Positions 24,022 through 32,895 of a stretch of 32,895 bases of DNA are shown in pieces. This DNA comes from Ichthyophthirius multifiliis (Eukaryota; Ciliophora; Oligohymenophorea; Hymenostomatida): contig NW_004086236.1 of the NCBI RefSeq assembly GCF_000220395.1, positions 1-32,895 of the forward strand, written 5' to 3'. The notes beneath the pieces were generated by a model. That model saw nothing but the letters and a program-made list of their open reading frames with translations. It did no database searches and was not told the DNA's origin. Positions within the stretch are counted from its first letter, which is position 1. Each line of letters begins with the position of its first letter. Made by a program: the position numbers and the translations under genes.

Positions 24022-25463
24022 TTTTATATATAAAGTATTTAAAAAAGTAATTGAAGATTCAATTTGTAGTAAATAATTTAAAATATATTCACTTCTTGAT
24101 AATTGTTCATTAACTTTATAACATAAGTACGTAAATATGATATAGATAAATTAAAGATTTTCTGAAATATAGTTATTTTAAATACTGGAATAAATAACTT
24201 TTGCATTATCTTTTATATATTCTAATAATTGCACTCATCAATATTTGCGTTTAGATACTATTTTTATTATTTATTGTCCTTAATAAAACACTTTTTTATA
24301 TAAAATTGCTGAAAATTCTTTTATTTCTTCCACTTTTTTTTCTAATTATTCCGATTGTTTAAATTAAAATAGTTAAGGACGTTACTTATCACCCGAAAGC
24401 ATGTAATGTTTATAAAAAAATTATTTAAAAGTACTGAAAACGGTATCAAATCCGATGTTTTTACACTAGGAATGATATTATTATAACTGTCAACTTTTAC
24501 CTAATTAGAATATATATATGACTTTAAATAAAACGTAATAAACACATATTTATTAGAAGAAAAAATATACACTTTATAACGAATTTATACATAGGAATAT
24601 ACGTAAATAATAAGTGAAATGCTCTAAATAAACCCTATAAATCGCATAGATATATATTAATTAGAATAAAAATTATTATAGAGGTAAAATTTACCAATAG
24701 TTAAAAATATAAACTAATAATAAAATTAATAATTATAAATAATGAATATGCTGTAATAAATGCTATAACAATAATAATAATAGGAAAAAAATATTGTATT
24801 TTCTTCTAATAATAAAAGTGATATAATATAATAAGCAAATGTATTCAGTTGTTCACCTCATAAAAAATACTTTCAGAAGGTTGTTCTCCTTTAAAAGGTG
24901 CTAATGTATTTGATAAATTTTCTTCATAATAATAATATTAATAATAATAATAATAATATTAATAATATTAATAATAGTTAATTAAATAATTTAAATATAA
25001 TGACGGTTCTATTTATGAAGGAGAAATGTTCTAAGAATACAGAAACGGTTATGGAAATTTAACTTTTTCAAATGGAGGAGTATACAAAGGTTTTTGGAAA
25101 ATAAACAAAATGCACGGAAAAGGTACCCTATATTACCCTAATGGGCAAAAAGCATATGAAGGATATTGGTATGAGGACTAGTTTAATGAATATGGTCATT
25201 TATTTAACAATAAATTTAAAATTTTTAATACAAAATTCGACTATAAAGATTTTTCTTAAATTAAAAATTAATGGATTAAATATGAAGGTGAATTTAATTT
25301 TGATAAAAAACAAGGTTTTGGAACTATTTTTTTAGCAAATGGGGAAAAATATATAGGAAATTTTAAATAGGATAAAATACATGGATATGGCATGTTTTAT
25401 GACATTAATGGATAATGTATAAGTGGATATTGGGAAAATAATTTATTATTAAAAAAAATGTGA
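23683..25463 (+). CDS. Pseudokinase fused to MORN repeats, frame broken twice
   Basis: Exons 23683-23956 and 24036-25463; 567 residues once two one-base gaps are counted. The first ~330 residues follow a protein kinase fold: helix E ILEQITFALSFIYSNNC, catalytic-loop position HQYLRLDTIFI, APE-like YLSPESM, helix F KSDVFTLGMILLQL and helix I INPINRIDIYQL. HRD is replaced by HQY, DFG by IAE, and the VAIK lysine position lacks lysine, so a pseudokinase is expected. A Gln-rich linker leads to about five MORN repeats from ~415: YEGEMFQEYRNGYG, YKGFWKINKMHGKG, YEGEFNFDKKQGFG, YIGNFKQDKIHGYG and a last partial one. MORN repeats often mediate membrane or cytoskeleton contact. Frame shifts at A7 24414-24420 and A6 24862-24867 each need one extra A. 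Confidence 0.85.
24926..24978 (+). repeat. TAA/TAT triplet repeat coding a Gln-rich linker
   Basis: TAA triplets interrupted by TAT read as glutamines with scattered tyrosines between the pseudokinase and MORN parts. As in the Sec7 gene, a TAA microsatellite becomes poly-Gln because of the altered code. Confidence 0.75.
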
Positions 25464-25940
25464 ATAATTATTTTTTGTTAATATGTTATATTTTATATAT
25501 TTATATATATATTTATAATTTATATAAATTATTTATTTGCTTTGCTATACTTATCTTTAAAAAAAAAAATTTTTAATTTATATAAATAATTAATTATTAA
25601 ATTTTTAATAATATTAATTCATTTTCATCAATTTTATAATATTTAAAAATTTACAATATTATAAATTTATATTTATATATATAAATAATATTTTAAAGTT
25701 TTTTTGTAAAAACATTTGTATAATATATGTAAACTTTATTAAAATTAATTTTTTTAAAAAAATGAATATTTTATAATATAAGACAATTCTAAGAAAAATA
25801 TTTAAAATAAATAATTATGTTTAATAATAAAAATTTTTATATTTAATTCAAAAATAAATATAAAAACATTCATATAAAATTTATACAAATAACAATTACT
25901 AAATAATCAAAACAAATAAATATTTAGTAAAAAAAAAAAA
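25464..25940. other. Spacer between convergent genes
   Basis: Holds the 3' ends of the MORN gene (+) and the SCO1 gene (-). Only A/T-rich sequence is seen, with an A9 run near 25559 and an A12 run just before the SCO1 stop codon. Confidence 0.6.
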
Positions 25941-27167
25941 TCATTAATTAATTTTACTAATTTCATTTTCTAAAATTTTATCAATAATAATTCGTGATAA
26001 TTAATTTTCATTTAAATTTGGACCTAAGTGTATTAAATATTAACCTTCATCATCCATTAAATATGAAATAACAGTATGATCAATAGTATAATTATATTAA
26101 AGTTAACCTAATTTATCTTTACCTCTATTAAAAAATAAAAAATAAAAAAAATGAATAAAAAAATATAATTGTAAATATAAGTATTATATATATATAAATA
26201 TTTAAATAGATATAAAAATATAATTATATATATTTTTATATTTATATATATACATTTTTTCATTTTATAAAAAAAATATATATAAATATTAATATATAAA
26301 TATTTAATATATTAATACATTTTTTATTTATATATTTTTTTTAATAAAAATACCTATTATCTTCAGCAAGTTCATATTCAATTTTAGTGGAATATATTCT
26401 AAATTTTTTCATTATGTCTTTTAGTTTTTAATCATTATTACTACTACCAGTAACCCCAATAATATTTTTATCAAATAAATTACAGAACTTTTTAATATCA
26501 CTCATAGTATCTCTATCTGGATCTACACTTACAAATATGCTTTTCAATTTTATTAATCTACCTTCTGGTGTATCTTAAACCTTCCTTATGCTTTATGATA
26601 TTTTCTACAAAGCATTTGGACATATATCTGGGCACTTACAAAATCCGAAATAAATAATATAATAATATCCTTTTAAATCATCACTTCCAAATTATTTTCC
26701 TTCAGTATTATATAATTACCATTCTCCTCCCACTATCTATTTTTATTATAAAATCTTTTATTTTTATTCCTCCGTAGTACCTTTTTTCGATTATAACTAA
26801 GGCAATAATTCCAAAGATAAGTATCCTAAAATTATACCCAAACTCCCTATTAATAATAATTTTGTAGTTGTTGAACCTTTTCTTTCGAATGATCCATCGT
26901 CTCCGTCTAAATCTTCCGTTTTTTATTCTTATTCGGTAAACATACTTTCTATTTTGGCTAATTTTTCATCTTTTGATAAATTTTAAAAATCTTTTAAATC
27001 TTAATGAGTTTATTTTTCGAATTCTTTATTTAAAGAATCATGTCTATCTTCGTTTAACTTTTTTGAAAAATTATTTATTGGTATATTTGTTAATTATTTG
27101 AATTTTGTTTATATTGCTATTTATTTTATTTAATTAAATATTGTTTTATTTCTTAATAATAACATTT
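25941..27167 (-). CDS. SCO1: SCO1/SenC copper chaperone for cytochrome c oxidase
   Basis: Exons 27167-26354 and 26124-25941, separated by a 229-nt intron; 332 residues once a one-base gap near 27059-27070 is counted. The start MLLLRNKTIFNQIKQI is basic and hydroxylated, fitting a mitochondrial presequence. One membrane span (KLLLIGSLGIILGYLSLELL) is followed by the thioredoxin-like domain. The copper site is present: Cys179 and Cys183 in CPDIC, and His288 in YTIDHTVISYLMD. FVSVDPDRDT is also typical. SCO1 sits in the mitochondrial inner membrane and delivers copper to the CuA site of cytochrome oxidase subunit 2. Without the correction, the ATG frame and the domain frame differ by one base. 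Family assignment does not depend on that correction. Confidence 0.93.
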
Positions 27168-27512
27168 TTGTTGATTATTTAAAAATTCGCACCTTTGTAT
27201 GGAATATGTAAATTAAAATAAAAGATATTTTAAAATAAAATAAATAATAATTAGTATATAAATTTATATTATGTAAACTTAAATAATCTTTAATTTTATA
27301 ATATTAATTATAATATATATGCTATTATATATTCATTATAATTATATAAAAGCTCTTTTATTTCAAAATTATATTATATTTTATTTAAAAATTAGTTAAA
27401 TGCATTTTATAAAACACTCTATTATTTTTAAAATAAATGCAAATATATTATAATAATCTAAAATTCATTTATTCCTAAACATTGGAAATATTTAACAAAT
27501 TAATATAATAAA
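27168..27512. other. AT-rich divergent spacer
   Basis: 345 bases between SCO1 (-) and an orphan ORF (+). No coding frame or motif stands out. Confidence 0.6.
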
Positions 27513-28231
27513 ATGATACTAATCTATATATTAATACATAAAATTTTAAAAACAATATATTTAAAAACTTATAAAATCTTCTTTAATATATTAATAGAAG
27601 TAAATTTCAAAATTGAACTTATAAAAAACTATAAATAACTTCGATTAAAAACTAAAATCCTATTTTTAATAAATATACATGATAATACACGAGATCTAGA
27701 TAATAAATTCCAAGAGTGTATAAAAAAGGTAATAAAAACATAATTTTAGTATTTTATATATTCCAATAAAAGTGGTCAAATCTTAATATTTAATAAAGTG
27801 TTCCATTTATTAGAAAAAAATTAAAATTTCCAAAAAGCTCAAAAACATAAAATATATTAAATTATTAAAAAATAAATATGCAAATAAAAATTATTTATAA
27901 ACAAGTATTATAAATAAAACTTAGAATTTCTATTAAATTATACAAACAAACAAAAAACTGAATAAAAGTTACAGATCATATAAAAAGCTTATTAATATAA
28001 AAAAATTAAATTCAAAATATAATCATATTTATGTTTTAGTAGAACTTAAGATATTTATTTGAAAGTTAAAAAAAAGAAAAATAAGCATTATTAATAAATC
28101 CTTAATTAAATTTATGGCCTAAAGGATTAAAAAAATCTGAATATATTGTAATCTATAACATATTTAGTTTTCATATTAATTATTTATTCAAAAAATATAC
28201 TTTTCGATTAACTTTTAAGAATAATATATGA
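27513..28231 (+). CDS. Orphan basic protein, frame broken once
   Basis: The ATG at 27513 opens MILIYILIHKILKTIYLK, a hydrophobic then basic start. The frame continues through NIHDNTRDLDNKFQECIKK, SGQILIFNKVFHLLEKNQ and NKYYKQNLEFLLNYTNKQ with coding-like composition. At the A8 run 28068-28075 the coding look moves to the frame one base back and reads QALLINPQLNLWPKGLKKSE, ending FKNNI and TGA at 28229. With one extra base it has 239 residues. No family is recognised. It could be a lineage-specific gene or a decaying copy. Confidence 0.5.
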
Positions 28232-28390
28232 ATTAATCAAAAGATAAAATTTAAAAACTTTTATAATATTGACAATTGACCCTTGATTAATATAAAATTA
28301 ATTGTGTATTAAAATATGATTTTCATATTGTTTGATATCCTTGTATTTTATATTTTACGAAAAAAAAAGAAAAAAAAAGCTAATTTAATA

Positions 28391-28683
28391 ATGACATAAT
28401 TAAATTGATTTTCTTAAAAATTTCAAATCAATAACTATAAAATTGAAAAGGATAATTTAGATAATAATTACTTAATTTTAAAAAGGCTTTTTTAAATTTA
28501 AGATTTAATGGTTTTAATTATGAATGAAATTTTTAAAGAAAAATTATATTTAAGATTATAAGAAGAAACATAAAGTAATTTTATTTCAATAATAAAATTT
28601 TAATTATTAATTAAAAAAGAAGAATTTAGTTATCAGTCTATTTAAAAAAAAACTATTAATTTTTAAAAGAATCATTTTATTGA
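28391..28683 (+). CDS. Small orphan ORF with an internal TGA and a frame break
   Basis: ATG at 28391 reads MTQLN and then meets a TGA at 28406-28408, after which the same frame continues as FSQKFQINNYKIEKDNLDNN and LMVLIMNEIFKEKLYLRLQ with clear coding composition. At the A9 run 28644-28652 an extra base would give a frame that ends at TGA 28681, for 97 residues in all. Without it the frame runs on into spacer. Alternatively the true start is elsewhere, or this is a remnant of the orphan ORF just upstream. Function is unknown. Confidence 0.4.
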
Positions 28684-29099
28684 AAAATAAATTTTTATTT
28701 ATACATTTTTTTTATAATAAGATATAAACTATATAAATATATTTAATTTATATAATTATATATTATAAAGTATAAATAATAAATTATATTTAATTATTAA
28801 TATAGAAATTTTTTATTAATATTAAATATTATAAAAATATATATATTTTTTTTATTAAAAACATTAACTTAAGTTATTTATAATAAAAGTATATACAAGA
28901 AATTATAAAATGTTAAAATTAAATATATATGTAAAAATTATATATTTAAATACTAAATAAAGTTTATTTATTATTTTAATTTTCTTAGTTTAATATATTT
29001 TTATTTGTAGTATTTTTTTATTTTATTATTTTTAAAAAACTAATTATATAAAATTTAATTTATATTTTTATATTTTATTTATTTTATATTTAATTAAAA
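28684..29099. other. AT-rich spacer before RPC3
   Basis: 416 bases of A/T-rich sequence containing no convincing frame; presumably the promoter of the RPC3 gene. Confidence 0.6.
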
Positions 29100-30833
29100 A
29101 TGGATAATTAAAATTAATTAATATTTTAGATAATTAATGAAAATTTTAACTATGAATAAGTTTAAATATGTTAAATAATTTAAAAGTATAATTAGATAAT
29201 ATTGGAATAAATAATATAAAATCTTTAATAGCATATAAACCTTAAAACAATAAAATAAAATATTAGTATTTTATTATTCAAAGGAATTATTTAAAAAAAT
29301 TAGATAAATAATGAATATTTTTATTCATTAAATAATTATGAAATTTTAAATATAATAAGATATCCATAATTTATATAACATATTAATTAATTATATGGCA
29401 ATATATCTGGTTAAATAATAGAATATATTATTTAATAATATACTGGAAACATATAAGAATGCATTTAATATCTTTAAAAATATTATAATATATAAAATAA
29501 ATAAAAAAGTAAAAAAATAATCAGAATTTGTATTTATATATTTTAATAAATAAGTTCTTTAGTCATTTTTTTAACTATTATAAAATAATTATTTTTAATA
29601 AATAGAAATTAATTAAAATGATATAGATGAATTAACTACTACTACTTCAAATATGAAATAAAAATGTATAAAAATGTGTTTATTAAAAAATAAAATATAT
29701 ATTAATAAATATTTTTTTATTATATATTAGATTTGAATATATAATATTTTAATACAATCAAAAATATAAAATAATAATAAATTATGCACATAAATGATGA
29801 TTTTTTATCAGATTATAACATATGTAACTATAAAAATATATAAATATTATATATATATATATATTAATAATTAAAATAGATGATGAAGATAATTAAAATG
29901 AATAGAATAAATAAGAAGTATTAATAAATGATATTGAGAATAAATATTATAGGATAAATTCTAAATAATTCATATAATATTTTTGTATAGAATAAATAAT
30001 AAATATATTGAATGCTAACATATGTTTTTAAGAAAAATAATTAATTAAACTTTTATTAAACTAAAGCTAAAAATAATTTTCTATTTAAGAAATTTTAAAA
30101 CTATTACCAGATTATGTTAATAAATAAATATTTGAATAAATTATATCAGAAAATTAATTAAGATATATAAAATCAAAAGAAATTGATAATAAATAGCTAT
30201 ATAGTGTTAATTTAAATAAAATTATTTAGAAAATACAATATTATTATATTTTTAAATTAATTGAAAGAACATAAGGATAAAATATAACAAGAATTTTACG
30301 TATTTTAAAAAAATGTAAATTCTTAGAAATAAAAAAAGTAATTTTTATATCTATATTTTAATTATTTATTTTTTAAACAAAAATTATATAAAGATTGCCG
30401 AATTATCAGTTCTTTCTATTAGCGAAGTATAAAAGTTTGTAGATTAATTATAATAATAAGGATTTATAACTTAACAGGAATTATATTTAAATGGCTAAAA
30501 TACAATTTATTGTATATTAAATTAAAATAAATAAATATTGAATAACTAAGCAATATAATCATACTATAATGTAAAAAAAAAAGATATTGTATTTTTAATA
30601 TTAATATATTCTTGTTTTTTTTATTTTTTTTAAAAAAAAAATATTAATAAAAAATTTAGTGTATTCAAAGTTTAAAATAAGAATAAAACATTTTACTTAA
30701 AAAACATGAAAATTTCTAAATTTCAAATAAAAAAGAACAAGATAATAACTTGAAAAACATAATAAATCTCTAAATTGCAATATAAGAAGTTGATTTAGCA
30801 TTATTATTTTTTACAGAGTTTAATTAAATTTGA
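29100..30833 (+). CDS. POLR3C: RNA polymerase III subunit RPC3 (POLR3C/Rpc82)
   Basis: Six exons: 29100-29508, 29555-29665, 29731-29823, 29880-30337, 30394-30570, 30660-30833, 473 residues with every phase consistent. The first winged helix ends in EILNIIRYPQFIQHINQLYG and is followed by SGQIIEYIIQQYTGNI. The Rpc82 core begins YLNIQYFN. Later segments are FSIQEILKLLPDYVNKQIF, ILRILKKCKFLEIKK, the last winged helix IAELSVLSISEVQKFVDQL with GFITQQEL, and a carboxy-terminal helix EVDLALLFFTEF. RPC3 forms a Pol III-specific subcomplex that helps initiation at tRNA, 5S rRNA and U6 genes. The protein is Ile/Gln/Asn-rich, so identity to other eukaryotes would be low, but motif order along the chain matches the family. 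No frame breaks are present. Confidence 0.85.
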
Positions 30834-30896
30834 AAAAAATAAAAATATAATAAAAAATAGATATATTTAATCAAATAAAAAATTTAATAATTAAAA

Positions 30897-30899
<3 letters not shown>

Positions 30900-30932
<33 letters not shown>
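30900..30932. repeat. TA dinucleotide tract
   Basis: About 16 TA units in the short spacer between the convergent RPC3 and HECT genes. Confidence 0.8.
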
Positions 30933-30936
<4 letters not shown>

Positions 30937-31054
30937 ATAAAATATATTTAAATTTATTATAATATATATGCTTCTTTTTATTTTTGAATATTTATAATTA
31001 ATTTGATAAACATAAAATTATAATAAAAATATATGATTTATAATGTTAATATTT

Positions 31055-32283
31055 TCAATGTAAACCAAAACCTTCAGCATTTTCTAATGCTTAAAGTAAT
31101 TTTTTTTTAAGTTATTCTTTTGAAGTATACATAGGAATTTATAAATAATTAAAACATGTATGAGCAGAAGGTAATTATTCATCGCCACCTCCATTTCTAA
31201 AGTATAAACATATATATATATATATATATCGATATTTTATAAAAAAATACCTTATAACAGTAAATTAAAGTGATCCTAAACCAGTTATAGGAGATCTTTC
31301 ACTTCCAGTGCAGAAAAGTAAAAATCTTTTTTTTATTCTATATCAAATTCATTAAGAGTTTCCCATAACCATCTTTATTTATGTATTTATTTATGTAATT
31401 ATATTAAATATTACTTAACTTAATCAGAATTTTCATCATAACCATCTTTATATGAAGTCTTTTCTTTTAACTCATTTAAATTAAGTTCTTCAAGTCCAAC
31501 AAGGACTTGTGTAAGTTCAGAACTAGAAAACATCTTTATATATATATTTATATTATATATTTTATTAATAAAAAAAATACTTTAATTAATTCTCCATTTA
31601 AAACTTTATAAAATCCTCTTTTGAAGTTATTAAATTATTTTTCTATAGATTTATTTAAATACCAATCTACATATAAATCAATAAATTATTATTTATTTTC
31701 TTAAGTTACAGATATATTATCTCCATTTTCCTTTATTTTTTATTTTTATTTAATATATACAATAAAAATTTACAATCAAATCATATTTTATAGTCTCATA
31801 TACAGTTTATTCAATTTAAAAAGTAAGTTAAAGATCAGTCTATAAATCTCCTTAATAGCTTAAAATATGCTTAAATCCTTTAGTAAGTAGAAGGATCAAA
31901 TTCTGCAATATCTTCAATAGTAACAGGTTCATCAATTAGTTTTATATAAATAACTCTTGGGAATTTCGCATCCATTTAAATTTAATTGTATATAGCTAAC
32001 CCCATCAAACTACCAATTAATTCATATAAAATAGGCATATCATATGAATGTCCATTAAACCATAAAAACCTATCATCCTATTAATTTTTTGTTAATTATA
32101 ATTATTAAATACTTTTTAAAAAGAAATACGTTTTTTGGTAAAAACATTCCAAAATCAGGATTTAATAGTTTTTTTATCATAATTTAATAATATTCTTTTC
32201 TTAAACCACCCTCATCTATTCCTTATTCGCCTTTAAATTTAACCTATTTCAATAATAATTATTATATAAATAAAATAAATTTT

Positions 32284-32321
<38 letters not shown>

Positions 32322-32895
32322 CTTTAAAAGGTAATCTAAAATTTAAATTAGGTCTTGAAATTTATTCCATAGTATCTTCTAATACAGTATCCCTCCCGAC
32401 TTCAAAAATAAGAAAAAGCTAAGATGTTGATAATAAGAATTACCCTTAATCAAAAAAGTCTCTAATCCTACTCTCATGTGCTTATTTTTTTTAAAACTTT
32501 GAATCTACTTCTAACAAAGTATATTTATATTTCACATCAGTACAAAAGGGATAATTCATATAAGAAAAAAGCCTTTTATTAGGATCTTTATTTTTTTTTG
32601 ATTAAATCCAGAATATATAATCTTCGTATATGTTATTATTATTATTCAATATAAAATCGTTTTAAAATAATTAAGGATTAACTCTTTATTTTATTACATT
32701 AGATGTATATAATATTTTTAATAAATTCATAAATATTTCTAAACTATTGTATTGAATATCTTCTGTTATTTCTTCGTCATATTAAATTATACTTATTTAT
32801 GTTTATAATTATCCTACCCATTTTTCAAATTAATTACATGGAACTTCTTTTAACCAATTTCCCTTTAAAAAAAAAAAAAATTCTATTTTATTTAT
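31055..32895 (-). CDS. HECT-domain E3 ubiquitin ligase, carboxy-terminal part (runs off right edge)
   Basis: Visible exons: about 32863-32323, 32243-32130, 32077-31774, 31730-31581, 31533-31415, 31372-31251, 31196-31055. The HECT domain shows GRDTVLEDTM, RPNLNFRLPFK, GIDEGGLRKEYY, FLWFNGHSYDMPILYELIG, LMGLAIYN, EPVTIEDIAEFDPSTY, NGDNISVTQENKQQFI, FSSSELTQVLVG, WLWETLNEFD, TGSERSPITGLGSL and the active-site segment AHTCFNYLQIPMY. Its Cys codon is at 31154-31156. HECT enzymes take ubiquitin on this cysteine and pass it to a substrate. The chain ends EGFGLH, so nothing follows the domain. Upstream sequence in the window (EKWVGQL, EDYIFWIQSKKNKDPNK) precedes the HECT domain, and the 5' part lies outside. 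Two frame breaks occur: one base missing at T8 31327-31334 and one extra at 31879-31881. Confidence 0.93.

Noticed and set aside
25141-25335. Plus-strand open frame of 64 codons starting with MGKKHMKDIG
   Set aside because: Overlaps the MORN repeats in another frame; the MORN frame has the repeated Gly/Tyr/Trp pattern and continues to a proper stop.
29509-29562. First RPC3 intron ending at the AG at 29561-29562
   Set aside because: That acceptor puts the next exon in the wrong frame. The AG at 29553-29554 restores the frame and keeps the family-like segment LQSFFQLLQNNYF.
1-32895. Search by eye for tRNA, rRNA, CRISPR arrays, telomere repeats (C4A2/G4T2) and transposase genes
   Set aside because: None seen. 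Simple TA and A/T repeats are abundant but have no spacer structure or terminal inverted repeats that I could support.

Overview
The window reads as macronuclear DNA of an oligohymenophorean ciliate with extremely AT-rich DNA. In every recognisable gene TAA and TAG must be read as glutamine and TGA ends the protein. Introns are short, AT-rich and GT..AG (40 to 288 nt). Base composition and code fit Ichthyophthirius multifiliis better than Tetrahymena, but the species is inferred. No tRNA, rRNA, CRISPR array, telomere repeat or transposase gene was seen.

Layout: 1-1.1 kb, minus-strand HMG-box-like gene (ends unresolved). 2.2-2.8 kb, tandem CCCH zinc-finger protein (+). 3.4-8.6 kb, a nine-exon Sec7-domain Arf exchange factor (-) with a poly-glutamine tail. 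8.6-10.7 kb, AT-rich spacer. 10.8-11.2 kb, an unresolved coiled-coil gene (-). 11.8-13.8 kb, BBS8/TTC8 of the BBSome (+). 14.0-14.7 kb, Asn/Lys/Gln-rich orphan (+). 15.0-17.0 kb, intronless ABCB-type half transporter (-). 18.1-20.0 kb, two coiled-coil proteins (+). 21.5-23.4 kb, TPR protein (+). 23.7-25.5 kb, pseudokinase fused to MORN repeats (+). 25.9-27.2 kb, SCO1 copper chaperone (-). 27.5-28.7 kb, two orphan ORFs (+). 29.1-30.8 kb, RNA polymerase III subunit RPC3 (+). 31.1 kb to the right edge, C-terminal part of a HECT ubiquitin ligase (-).

The genes are mostly unrelated housekeeping functions: Arf trafficking, ciliary cargo transport, cytochrome oxidase assembly, Pol III transcription and ubiquitination. 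I saw no operon or defence system.

The strongest unexplained signal is a set of reading-frame breaks. Nine places in six genes need exactly one extra base at or beside an A or T run. A tenth place, in the HECT gene, needs one base fewer. Two further places have an in-frame TGA where tryptophan would fit. Exon lengths add up to whole codons in every gene whose ends are resolved, but only when each break is counted. Assembly homopolymer error is the leading explanation; -1 frameshifting, context-dependent TGA reading and gene decay remain testable alternatives.
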